Source: CAUSKK01 sp963533935 (GTDB lineage Bacteria; Pseudomonadota; Gammaproteobacteria; Cardiobacteriales; Cardiobacteriaceae). From it: 40,742 nt of DNA. Below, piece after piece: positions 15,761-23,011 of this stretch. The notes beneath the pieces were generated by a model. The model was not told the DNA's origin, did not search any database, and saw nothing but the letters and a program-made list of their open reading frames with translations. Position 1 is the first letter of the stretch; every line of letters begins with the position of its first letter. The position numbers and the translations under genes were made by a program. The stretch lies in NCBI GenBank assembly GCA_963533935.1, contig CAUSQL010000011.1:1-40742 (forward strand), written 5' to 3'.

Positions 15761-15883
15761 CCACTTAGGGCCTAAGGTGCTGTACTTGCGACGGCATTTT
15801 TAGGGGTGCCTTGACTAAATGCCAGCGAGCGGGGAGTCGAACCCCAAGGCCATAAAGGCTACAACCAATGTATTCACTGGCGC
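15756..15883 (-). ncRNA. tRNA-like Y RNA module 2
   Basis: T-arm GGGG-TTCGACT-CCCC (15845-15831) preceded by TTATGGCCT (15855-15847), which pairs 8 of 9 with AGGCCCTAA (15773-15765). After the T-arm, GGCATTT (15823-15817) pairs perfectly with AAATGCC (15801-15795), closing an acceptor-like helix with a 15-nt loop. A canonical D-arm is not clear. An additional hairpin CCAGTG-AATA-CATTGG lies at 15880-15865. Ends are inferred from GCGCC/GGCGC pairing. Confidence 0.55.
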
Positions 15884-15892
15884 ATTCAAGGC

Positions 15893-16023
15893 GGTCTTCT
15901 GAGACTAAGGGGTGGGGATAGGACACCTGCTCTACCCAATTGAGCTACTGCCGTGTGGCAGGCGGGAGTCGAACCCGCAACCCGATGATTAACTGTAATC
16001 CCCGGTGCATTCTCGGAAGACAC
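15893..16023 (-). ncRNA. YrlA-like Y RNA module 1 (permuted tRNA-like domain)
   Basis: The best-formed module. The terminal helix is GTCTTCCGAGA (16021-16011) with TCTCAGAAGAC (15904-15894), 10 of 11 paired. The next helix is GGGGAT (16003-15998) with ATCCCC (15919-15914). T-arm GCGGG-TTCGACT-CCCGC (15978-15962) runs straight into CTGCC-ACAC-GGCAG (15961-15948), a closed acceptor-like stem, then TA and a fully canonical D-arm GCTC-AATTGGGTA-GAGC (15945-15929). The 5' end falls where the sigma54 promoter at 16034-16049 would start transcription. T-arm before D-arm, with the acceptor closed by a loop, is the arrangement of a tRNA-like Y RNA and not of a tRNA gene. Confidence 0.8.
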
Positions 16024-16033
16024 TGGCTCTAGC

Positions 16034-16049
16034 GCTTCAACTGTGCCAA
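16034..16049 (-). promoter_or_regulatory. Sigma54 (-24/-12) promoter for the Y-RNA array and rsr
   Basis: Minus strand TTGGCACAGTTGAAGC: the -24 part TTGGCAC is perfect, the GG-N10-GC spacing is exact, and the -12 part is AAGC where the consensus has TTGC. Transcription about 12 nt downstream would begin near 16022, the first base of module 1's terminal helix. It lies in the rtcR-rsr divergent region, as expected for an RtcR-activated promoter. Confidence 0.7.
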
Positions 16050-16164
16050 GGGCGCAATTATTTGTTTAACCCTTTGATAATTAAGCAGTTATCCCCGAAA
16101 AACCGGTCGCCGCCGCCCCGCTTTTTGTCCTAAAATGGAGAAAATTTTCTCGGAACCTAGAATT

Positions 16165-17727
16165 ATGGCTAGACAAAAAATCATCATCTCCTTCCTCGGC
16201 ACCGTGCTCGACAAAATGTTCAACCGGCGCCGCTGGGAAAAGTGGCGGCCCAACGTGTCCCTGCTGCAACAGCCGGATTTCCCCGTGGCGCAGCTGGAGC
16301 TGTTCTACGACGAGAAATTCCGCGAATTGGCCGAGTTCGTAAAGAAAGACCAGCAGCAGCTCCAGCCGGACTGCCAGGTGCATCTTGTGCCCATGAATCT
16401 GGCCAATCCCTGGGACTTCGCCGAGGTTTACGAAAAGCTCTTCGACTGGGCCGTCGCCTACCCCTTTGACCCGGAGCAGGCGGATTACTACGTCCACATC
16501 ACCACCGGCACCCACGTGGCGCAGATTTGCCTATTTCTAATGGTGCAGAGCCGGCAAATTCCCGCGGTGCTGCTGCAAACGGCGCCGCCGCGGGGGGAGG
16601 AAACCATCGGCCGCTGCGAATTCATTGATTTGGATTTGGCCAAATACGACGTGCTGGCCAAGCGGCTGGCGGACGTGCGCGCCGACGCGGTCAGCTATCT
16701 GAAAAGCGGCATCGCCACCCGCAACCCGGCCTTTAACCAGATGATTGCGGAAATTGAGGCGGTGGCGCTGAATTCCCCGGCGCCCATACTTTTGAACGGT
16801 CCCACCGGTGCCGGCAAGTCCCTGCTCGCCCGCCGCATCTACGAATTGAAGAAGGCCCGCCACCAAATTAAGGGCCGCTTCATCGACGTGAACTGCGCCA
16901 CCTTGCGCGGCGACGGTGCTGCCTCCGCCCTCTTCGGCCACCGCCGCGGCGCCTTCACTGGGGCGGTGGAACAGCGGGACGGCTACCTGAAGAGCGCCGA
17001 CCAGGGCCTGCTCTTCCTCGATGAAATCGGCGAACTGGGCTTGGACGAGCAGGCCATGCTGCTGAAGGCCCTGGAGGAAAAGCGCTTCTACGCCGTCGGC
17101 AGCGACCGGGAGGAGGAAAGTAATTTCCAGCTCATCGCCGGGACCAACCGGGATTTGCGCGCCGAGGTGCGCGGTGGCCGCTTCCGCGAGGACCTGTTCG
17201 CCCGCATTAACATTTGGACCTACCAGCTGCCGGCCCTGGCCCAGCGCCGCGAGGACATTGAACCGAACATGCGCCACCAGCTGGCCCTGCTATCCCAGGA
17301 GCTGGGCCGCACCACCCGCTTCAATCGGGAGGCGCAGCGGGATTATCTGAACTTCGCCCTGTCGCCGGCGGCGCCCTGGCCGGGCAATTTCCGCGATTTG
17401 TCCGCGTCGCTGCTGCGGCTGGCGACCCTGGCCCCGGGCGGGCGCATTGACCGGCCGCTGGTGGCGGCGGAAATTCAGCGGCTGCAATGGCTGTGGCGCG
17501 AGGCGGCCGGCGGGCCGGTCCACGATGCCCTAATTCCGGCAGACTTGGATTTGTTCGACCAGCTACAGCTGGCCCAGGTGCTAAAGCTGTGCCGCGAGCA
17601 CCCGAGCCTGGCCAGCGCCGGCCGCGCCCTCTTTAATCAATCCCGCAGCGAGAAAACCAATGACAGCGACCGGCTGCGCAAGTATCTGAAGAAGTTTGGC
17701 CTAAGCTGGCAGGACATCAAGCCCTAA
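16165..17727 (+). CDS. rtcR: RtcR-type sigma54-dependent activator of RNA repair
   Basis: 520 residues from the ATG at 16165 (MARQKIIISFLGTVLD aligns with the start of E. coli RtcR as remembered); an in-frame ATG at 16135 is possible. Residues 1-185 are the CARF-like RtcR sensor domain with NPWDFAEVYE and HITTGTHVAQIC. The AAA+ domain (about 190-420) has Walker A GPTGAGKS, the sigma54-contacting GAFTGA loop, and Walker B LLFLDEIGEL. The C-terminal helix-turn-helix ends SDRLRKYLKKFGLSW. RtcR senses damaged tRNA ends and switches on RNA-repair operons. The usual targets rtcB and rtcA are not here; the divergent target is the Y-RNA array plus rsr. Confidence 0.95.
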   Translation: MARQKIIISFLGTVLDKMFNRRRWEKWRPNVSLLQQPDFPVAQLELFYDEKFRELAEFVKKDQQQLQPDCQVHLVPMNLANPWDFAEVYEKLFDWAVAYPFDPEQADYYVHITTGTHVAQICLFLMVQSRQIPAVLLQTAPPRGEETIGRCEFIDLDLAKYDVLAKRLADVRADAVSYLKSGIATRNPAFNQMIAEIEAVALNSPAPILLNGPTGAGKSLLARRIYELKKARHQIKGRFIDVNCATLRGDGAASALFGHRRGAFTGAVEQRDGYLKSADQGLLFLDEIGELGLDEQAMLLKALEEKRFYAVGSDREEESNFQLIAGTNRDLRAEVRGGRFREDLFARINIWTYQLPALAQRREDIEPNMRHQLALLSQELGRTTRFNREAQRDYLNFALSPAAPWPGNFRDLSASLLRLATLAPGGRIDRPLVAAEIQRLQWLWREAAGGPVHDALIPADLDLFDQLQLAQVLKLCREHPSLASAGRALFNQSRSEKTNDSDRLRKYLKKFGLSWQDIKP

Positions 17728-17736
17728 ATTTCGCCC

Positions 17737-17817
17737 TATACAAACAGAGGGGCGCTTAGGCTGTATGTATTTAGGGCCCTAAATACATACAGCCTAAGCG
17801 CCCGTCCGTCGGTAAAT
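17737..17817. repeat. Intergenic inverted-repeat element 6: 54-bp perfect palindrome
   Basis: 17750-17803 is a perfect palindrome with no spacer: GGGCGCTTAGG-CTGTATGTATTTAGGG and its exact complement, centred between 17776 and 17777. Flanks ACAAACAGAG and CCGTCCGTCGGTAAA extend it imperfectly. It lies after rtcR and before pgi. Confidence 0.9.
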
Positions 17818-17894
17818 GGCGCTGAAGAAACTTTAATGGGTCCGCGAAGGGCCCTAAACCTATACTGCAAGCTGCTTTTCTTATGGAGAAACCT

Positions 17895-19382
17895 ATGAAC
17901 AATCTCGCTACCCACACCCAACGGCTGGCCGCCGGTTCCCTGGCCGACCTGGTAAACAGCCCCGGCCATCAGGCCCAATGGACCTTCCACCTGGGCCCGC
18001 TGCTCGTGGATTTAAGTAAGAATTTCCTCGACGGCCAGACGCGGGAGCTGTGGCAGCAGTGGTTTAATTCTTTGAATTTAAAGGAAAAAATTGCCGCCAT
18101 CGCCGCCGGTGAGCTGGTCAATGGCAGTGAGAAGCGGCCGGTCCTGCACCATCTATTGCGGCAGCCCACGCCCAAGCTGTTCACCGCAGAAATTCAGGCC
18201 ATGCGCCAGCAGCTGCGCCAGGTGGCGGAAGAGCTGCGCGGGCAGCACATCACCGACCTGGTGCACATCGGCATCGGCGGCTCCGAGCTGGGCATGAAGC
18301 TGCTCTGCCACGGCCTCTACCGCCGGCGCAACGGCCAGGTGAAAGTGCATTTCCTCGCCGGCACCGACAGCGATTACATCGAAGAATTGCAGCGGCTGAA
18401 CCCGCAGACCACCGCCCTCATCATCGCCAGCAAGACCTTTAGCACGGAAGAAACCCTGCTGAACGCCCGCCACATGCGCGATTGGCTGCTGGCCCACGAT
18501 AAAAATGCCGGCCAGCGCATCGTCGCCATCAGCGCCAACGTGGCCGCGGCTAAGGATTTCGGCATTGACCCGGCGCGGGTGCTGCCCATGTGGGACTGGG
18601 TGGGGGGCCGCTTCTCCCTGTCGTCGGCCCTGGCCCTGCCGCTGATTCTGCAAAATTCCTACGGCGACTACGAGGAGCTGCTGGCCGGCATGCACCTGGT
18701 GGACGAGCATTTCTACGGCACTGATTTAATGGCGAATCTGCCGGTGCTGCTGGCGGCGCTGGACGCCAGCTATAACCGCTTTCTCCAGGTCAATGAGCGG
18801 GCGGTCATCACCTACAACCGGCCGCTGCGCGACTTCCCCGCCTTCCTGCAACAGCTGTTCATGGAAAGCCTCGGCAAGAACTGCGACAGCCAGGGTAAGC
18901 CGCTGAAGGAGCGTTCCGGCCTGGTCATCTTCGGCGGCAGCGGCACCGAGTGCCAGCACAGCTTCTTCCAGCTGCTCCATCAGGGTAACCATTTGATTCC
19001 CTTAGACTTTATTACCGTTAAAGCCCAGCAGCCCGCCTTCGCCGACGCCCAGGAGGTTATGCACGCCCACTGTGTGGCCCAGGCGGAAGCGCTGATGTTG
19101 GGCCGCAAAACCGACCGGCAGGAGCAGTTCTCCCCCGGCAACCGGCCGAGCAATTTCTTCATTCTGGAGGAGCTGACGCCGGCCAGCCTGGGTGCGCTCA
19201 TTGCCCTCTACGAGCACAAGGCCAGCGTGGAGGCGCTGCTCTACGGCATTAACGCCTACGACCAGTGGGGAGTGGAATACGGCAAGATTCTCGCGAAGAA
19301 CACGCGGGCGACCCTGGCCGGCCAGCGGGACGCCGCCGGCGACGCGTCTACGGTCTGGCTACTGCAGCAGCTGCGGCCCTAA
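17895..19382 (+). CDS. pgi: Glucose-6-phosphate isomerase
   Basis: 495 residues from the ATG at 17895, which has GGAG 6 nt upstream; an in-frame ATG at 17883 overlaps that ribosome binding site and is less likely. Interconverts glucose-6-phosphate and fructose-6-phosphate. Motifs: HIGIGGSELGMKLL, ASKTFSTEETLLNA, WDWVGGRFSLSSA, MESLGKNCDSQGKPL, and the C-terminal QWGVEYGK signature. Somewhat shorter than the 549-residue E. coli enzyme but all signatures are present. A TATACT hexamer near 17861 could be its -10 box. Confidence 0.96.
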   Translation: MNNLATHTQRLAAGSLADLVNSPGHQAQWTFHLGPLLVDLSKNFLDGQTRELWQQWFNSLNLKEKIAAIAAGELVNGSEKRPVLHHLLRQPTPKLFTAEIQAMRQQLRQVAEELRGQHITDLVHIGIGGSELGMKLLCHGLYRRRNGQVKVHFLAGTDSDYIEELQRLNPQTTALIIASKTFSTEETLLNARHMRDWLLAHDKNAGQRIVAISANVAAAKDFGIDPARVLPMWDWVGGRFSLSSALALPLILQNSYGDYEELLAGMHLVDEHFYGTDLMANLPVLLAALDASYNRFLQVNERAVITYNRPLRDFPAFLQQLFMESLGKNCDSQGKPLKERSGLVIFGGSGTECQHSFFQLLHQGNHLIPLDFITVKAQQPAFADAQEVMHAHCVAQAEALMLGRKTDRQEQFSPGNRPSNFFILEELTPASLGALIALYEHKASVEALLYGINAYDQWGVEYGKILAKNTRATLAGQRDAAGDASTVWLLQQLRP

Positions 19383-19391
19383 TTAGGATTT

Positions 19392-19605
19392 TTACAAACA
19401 GACGGGCGGTTGTTCGACCTAAAGGTCTCACGCGCCCTTACTGACGCTCGGGCGCTTCCCCTGTATGTATTTAGGCCTTAATTACATACAGGAGAAGCGC
19501 CCGTCTGTCCGTAAATTTAATTTGTCTTAAAACAGATGGGCGCGTGAGCGGCAGCAACCGGCTGGCCGGCGACCGTAGGGAGAACAACCGCCCGTCATTT
19601 GTAAA
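19392..19605. repeat. Intergenic inverted-repeat element 7 (composite)
   Basis: Fills the pgi-acpS gap. Order: TTACAAACAGACGGGCGGTTGTTC with a CGACCTAAAGGTCTCACGCG hairpin; then a long pair GGGCGCTTCCCCTGTATGTA / TACATACAGGAGAAGCGCCC (19450-19503); then GATGGGCGCGTGAGCGGCAG and a GGCCGGCGACCGTAGGGAGAA module ending AACCGCCCGTCATTTGTAAA. It shows both module types of the family joined. Confidence 0.8.
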
Positions 19606-19619
19606 CGGAGTAATTCCCC

Positions 19620-19976
19620 ATGCTTGGCATCGACATAGTTTCCAAGGAGCGCATCGCCGGCCAGCTGGCCCGCTTCCCCGAGCGCTTTCCCGTGCGGGTG
19701 TTGCACCCCCGGGAGTTGGCCGAATTTGCCCACACCACGGATAAGGTGCGCTTCCTCGCCGGCCGCTGGGCCGCCAAGGAGGCCTTATCTAAGGCCCTCG
19801 GCACCGGCCTGCGCGCCCCGGTACATATGAAAAACATCTGGCTGGACCACGACGAGCTGGGCGCGCCGCAGCTGGGTTTCGCCCCGGAACTGGCGCCGTT
19901 GCTGGCCGGCCGCCGCTGCCAGCTGTCCCTCAGCGACGAGCGCGACCTGCTGGTGGCGGTGGTGCTAATTCTCTAG
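19620..19976 (+). CDS. acpS: Holo-[acyl-carrier-protein] synthase
   Basis: 118 residues, the usual AcpS length. Transfers the 4'-phosphopantetheine arm from CoA to acyl carrier protein. Family marks: MLGIDIVSKERI with the Mg-binding Asp5, RVLHPRELAEF, and FLAGRWAAKEALSKALGTG containing the second metal-binding Glu. The 3' end overlaps the convergent tsaE by 12 nt. Confidence 0.95.
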   Translation: MLGIDIVSKERIAGQLARFPERFPVRVLHPRELAEFAHTTDKVRFLAGRWAAKEALSKALGTGLRAPVHMKNIWLDHDELGAPQLGFAPELAPLLAGRRCQLSLSDERDLLVAVVLIL

Positions 19977-20402
19977 GGCCGGGCTGACCCACAGCCGACG
20001 CTGGCCGCCGGTCAGAGTGAATTCACAGTAAACGTCCGGTGGCGGCAGTAAATCGCCGCCCTTTTCCGGCCATTCAATGAAAACAAAGTCGGAGGCGGCG
20101 GCCAGTTCCAATAAATCCAAATAGAGCAGCTCCTCCGGCTCCGTCAGCCGGTAGAGGTCGCTGTGAATGACGGTTAATCCATTGAATTCATAGGAATTAA
20201 TCAGACTGTAGCTGGGGCTGGGCACCGGGCCGCTAAAGCCCAGCTGGGCCAGGGCCAGCCGCACAAAGGTGCTCTTGCCCGTGCCCAAATCCCCGGCCAG
20301 GTAAAAGACCGCCCGGCGGCGGTTCAGCAGTTGGCCGCTTAGTTGCTCTAGCTGTTGCAGATGGTTGATTTCATGGCTACTGCCGGTGGCGTGATTCTTC
20401 AT
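19965..20402 (-). CDS. tsaE: tRNA threonylcarbamoyladenosine biosynthesis ATPase
   Basis: 145 residues from the ATG at 20402 (a TTG three bases upstream is possible). Walker A is AGDLGTGKSTF; downstream SPSYSLINSY, IHSDLYRL and FIEWPEKG are the TsaE signature. With TsaB and TsaD it completes t6A37 on ANN-decoding tRNAs. It diverges from the Roadblock operon across a 101-nt AT-rich gap, and faces acpS at its 3' end. Confidence 0.95.
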   Translation of the reverse strand: MKNHATGSSHEINHLQQLEQLSGQLLNRRRAVFYLAGDLGTGKSTFVRLALAQLGFSGPVPSPSYSLINSYEFNGLTVIHSDLYRLTEPEELLYLDLLELAAASDFVFIEWPEKGGDLLPPPDVYCEFTLTGGQRRLWVSPALEN

Positions 20403-20503
20403 CAAATTTAAGTTGCTATAATTAACGAATTGCCAACGGGTTGAATTTAAAAGTATTTTTAACGCCCGTTTACGGTTAGAACCATATTTTAAAAGGATTT
20501 TTA

Positions 20504-20860
20504 ATGGCGAAAATTAGCTTAGAGCCCCTGGCGGACATCGAAGGCTTCCGCGCCGCCGCCCTGGTGGATTCGGACAGTGGCCTGATGATGATGGGCGAGG
20601 GGGGCGACGGCGACCTGGAACTGGCCGCCGCCGGAAATTCCGAGGTACTCAAGGCCAAACGACGCATAAATAAAGCCCTGAACCTCAACGACCGCATCGA
20701 AGACATTCTGATTTCCATGGGTAAGCATTACCATCTAATCCGCCCGCTGGAACGCAACGACAAACTATTTCTCTATTTAATCCTTGACCGGGCCCACGCC
20801 AATTTGGCCCTGGCCCGCCACCGGCTGCGGGCCTTTGAAAAAGACCTGGATTTCTCCTAA
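20504..20860 (+). CDS. Roadblock/LC7-domain protein (MglB-like), first of operon
   Basis: 118 residues with AAGGA upstream. The pattern LADIEGFRAAALVDSDSGLMM...ELAAAGNSEVLKAKRRI...IEDILISMGKHYHLIRPL...FLYLILDRAHANLALARHRL is that of Roadblock/LC7 proteins. These dimerise and act as GTPase-activating or scaffold partners for small Ras-like GTPases (MglB with MglA). Cytoplasmic. Four genes follow one another closely to 22811, including the GTPase it probably acts on. Confidence 0.8.
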   Translation: MAKISLEPLADIEGFRAAALVDSDSGLMMMGEGGDGDLELAAAGNSEVLKAKRRINKALNLNDRIEDILISMGKHYHLIRPLERNDKLFLYLILDRAHANLALARHRLRAFEKDLDFS

Positions 20861-20873
20861 TTACGGAGTGGAT

Positions 20874-21848
20874 ATGTCAGACAGCTACTACATTTGCCTA
20901 CTCGGCTTCGCTTCCGAATCGGAAAACCGCATTAAAAAACTACTGGAAGAGGAAAACATCATCTGGGTACCGCCCAACTTCCAGGGCCTTTCCGGCGTCA
21001 TTGTTAATACGGTCTTCCTCGGCACCCCGCAAATTAAAAAGTATCTCGCCCGGATTACCGCGCAAATCGTCTGCGCCTACAACAACGACGATTCCAAGCG
21101 GCTGGCCCAGGAGGAGGGCTATTTGGGCATCGACCTGCGGGCGCCGGAGCTGGACTTTAAGCGCTGGTCAAATTACCTGTTTAAGCGGGAGGACAAGCCG
21201 CGCTCGCCCACCGTCGGCCTGCGGGAGGGACTGGAAGAAACCTTCGTGGACGCCGCCGGCGGCGGCACCAACCCGGCCGGTTCCCGCATTATCCGTCTGC
21301 TGGAGCACATCGCCGAGCAGCCGGGCAAGGTGTTAAGGCTGGAGTACCAGGAGAAAATCACCTGGATTCGCGCCACGGACAGCATGGCCTTCATCAACTA
21401 TCCGCGGGAAACCATCGCCGGCGTGGAGAAGTGGAGTTGCCGCGAAGTGGCCGAGGGCGATATTTCCGAGCAGGCCCGGCCGCTGAAGCTGGAGGTGTGG
21501 CTCTTTGAAGCCATCTGGCAGTCGGACTTCCAGCCCCAGGAGATTGAGGACGACGTTTACTACTATCTGACCAGCTGGCCGCAGCCGCTGGGCCGCAAGG
21601 GCCGTTCCGAAGCGCTGCGGCTCGGTTCCCTGACCCGGGGCACGCCCACCACCGTGGAGGAATTGCAGGACAAGACCAATTACCCGGAAATGGTGATTAA
21701 GCGCTTTCTGTTCGCGGCGCTGAAATCCGGCCAGCTGGCCATCAGCCAGGACGCGCCGCCCAGTAAGAAAAAGGCTTACGACGACAGCGAGGAAGCCGAG
21801 GAAAAACGTGGCCTGCTGCGCCGGCTGCGCGATAAATTTGGCATGTGA
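20874..21848 (+). CDS. Uncharacterised protein of a GTPase-Roadblock operon
   Basis: 324 residues from the ATG at 20874 (CGGAGTG upstream), 13 nt after the first Roadblock gene. I do not recognise a named family. The N-terminal 110 residues (YYICLLGFASESENRIKKLL...IVCAYNNDDSKRLAQEEGY) look like an alpha/beta unit somewhat like a receiver domain, but without a clear phospho-acceptor. A linker rich in Gly/Arg follows, then a mixed domain (about 140-290) with SRIIRLLEHIAEQPGKVLRL and YYYLTSWPQPLG, and a basic tail (LLRRLRDKFGM). No membrane segment or signal. Its place between Roadblock and GTPase genes suggests it is an effector or adaptor of the switch. Confidence 0.7.
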   Translation: MSDSYYICLLGFASESENRIKKLLEEENIIWVPPNFQGLSGVIVNTVFLGTPQIKKYLARITAQIVCAYNNDDSKRLAQEEGYLGIDLRAPELDFKRWSNYLFKREDKPRSPTVGLREGLEETFVDAAGGGTNPAGSRIIRLLEHIAEQPGKVLRLEYQEKITWIRATDSMAFINYPRETIAGVEKWSCREVAEGDISEQARPLKLEVWLFEAIWQSDFQPQEIEDDVYYYLTSWPQPLGRKGRSEALRLGSLTRGTPTTVEELQDKTNYPEMVIKRFLFAALKSGQLAISQDAPPSKKKAYDDSEEAEEKRGLLRRLRDKFGM

Positions 21849-21856
21849 GGTGATTT

Positions 21857-22390
21857 ATGCAGGAATATAAAATTATTTTCGCCGGCTCCATGGGGGCGGG
21901 CAAAACCACCGCCGTTAAGGCCCTTTCCGACGTGGGCGTAATTTCCAGCGACGTGGCCAACACGGACGTTAACACCCACAGCAAGCTGCTAACCACCGTG
22001 GGCATCGACTACGGCCAGGTGATTCTGCCGCCGGACAGCAAGGTGGGCCTCTACGGCACGCCGGGCCAGGAGCGCTTTGAAATTGTCTGGCGCATCGTTA
22101 CCAACGGTGCCCTGGGGGTGATTATCCTCATCGACAGCAGTAGTCCCAAGGCCAGCAGCGAGCTGCGCTATTACACCCAATACTTCCACCAGCACGAACT
22201 GCGGCACATCGTCATTGGCCTGACCCACAACGACCTGCCGAATCGGAAATTAAATCGGGAAAGTGCCATGAAGATAATTAACGGGGACCAGTTCACCTAT
22301 CCGGTCTTTGAGATTGATGCCCGTCAGCGGGACGACCTATTGCTACTGGTAGAAACACTAATTGCGTCCATCGAAGCGGAGATTAATTAG
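21857..22390 (+). CDS. MglA-like small Ras-family GTPase
   Basis: 177 residues, starting 8 nt after the preceding gene. P-loop GSMGAGKTT at 10-18, a switch I region rich in Thr/Asp, switch II YGTPGQERF at 66-74 (the TPGQE form used by MglA/Arf-like bacterial GTPases), VIILIDSSS, and IGLTHNDLP in place of the usual NKxD base-recognition motif. No lipid-modification or membrane signal. MglA-type GTPases with Roadblock partners set cell polarity and control gliding or type IV pili in Myxococcus and other bacteria. With fimV in the same window, a role in pilus polarity is an attractive inference. Confidence 0.88.
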   Translation: MQEYKIIFAGSMGAGKTTAVKALSDVGVISSDVANTDVNTHSKLLTTVGIDYGQVILPPDSKVGLYGTPGQERFEIVWRIVTNGALGVIILIDSSSPKASSELRYYTQYFHQHELRHIVIGLTHNDLPNRKLNRESAMKIINGDQFTYPVFEIDARQRDDLLLLVETLIASIEAEIN

Positions 22391-22394
22391 GGCT

Positions 22395-22811
22395 ATGGTT
22401 AAGTTAGACGATTATCGGGAAAGGGAATTCGTTAAGGTCTGTAATCTGGCCCTGGAGGACTTTGTTAATGACACCACCGGCGTGAAAAATGTCATGTTGG
22501 CCACCGTGGACGGCTTCACCGTGGCCCACTGCAATGTGAGCGAAAGCGGCGACCAGCTGGCGGCGGTGGGCAGTTCCATCTTTGCCCTAGGTGCCACCTT
22601 GGCGTCGGAATTCAAATTCGGCGCCTGCAAATCCATTACCCTCGAGAATGAGGAGGGGCGAGTTTATATATTGACCATTGTTCAGGACGATAAGCAATTA
22701 ATATTATTGGTGCAGTCATTCCCCAATTCCACTTTGGCGATGATTTTACATGGGGCACAGAAGCTGTCAGACCATATTAAGGAGGCGCTGCAAAAGGTGG
22801 GACAGAAATAG
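22395..22811 (+). CDS. Second Roadblock/LC7-domain protein
   Basis: 138 residues from the ATG at 22395, 4 nt after the GTPase stop. Helix-strand pattern: FVKVCNLALEDFVNDTTGVKNVMLATVDGFTVAHC...QLAAVGSSIFALGATLASEF...ITLENEEGRVYILTI...LILLVQSFPNSTLAMILHGA, a standard Roadblock fold and the closer of the two to MglB. Last gene of the operon; an AT-rich 200-nt gap follows. Confidence 0.85.
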   Translation: MVKLDDYREREFVKVCNLALEDFVNDTTGVKNVMLATVDGFTVAHCNVSESGDQLAAVGSSIFALGATLASEFKFGACKSITLENEEGRVYILTIVQDDKQLILLVQSFPNSTLAMILHGAQKLSDHIKEALQKVGQK

Positions 22812-22941
22812 TAAGACCATGATTTTTAAAGCAAAGCGCCAGTGATTTTAAAATTTTATATTGCTGGAATTATTCCTGGTTATTTACTTGGCCCATTTAA
22901 TTATTTTAGAATTAATTGGCAATAATCTATTTAATAAACCC

Positions 22942-22969
22942 TTTACATAAAAAACTTTTTTACTATAAT
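22942..22969 (+). promoter_or_regulatory. Sigma70-type promoter of the H-NS-like gene
   Basis: TTTACA (22942-22947), a 16-nt spacer, and a perfect TATAAT (22964-22969), 42 nt upstream of the ATG at 23012. The surrounding 22812-23011 gap is very AT-rich and shows no other gene. Confidence 0.75.
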
Positions 22970-23011
22970 TGGAAACTCTTTTAGTTAAAAAAGAACTTAT
23001 TGAGGTTTTAT

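Noticed and set aside
15609..15980. Ordinary tRNA genes read from the TTCGA T-loops between rsr and rtcR
   Set aside because: T-arms are present, but the acceptor 5' strand and D-arm come after and not before them, no CCA ends are encoded, and anticodon arms are degenerate. A permuted Y-RNA fold explains more of the pairing.
17737..17817. Neisseria- or Pasteurella-type DNA uptake sequences in the inverted repeats
   Set aside because: Arms are far longer than 9-12-mers, neither GCCGTCTGAA nor AAGTGCGGT was noticed in them, and copies were not seen singly in coding DNA.
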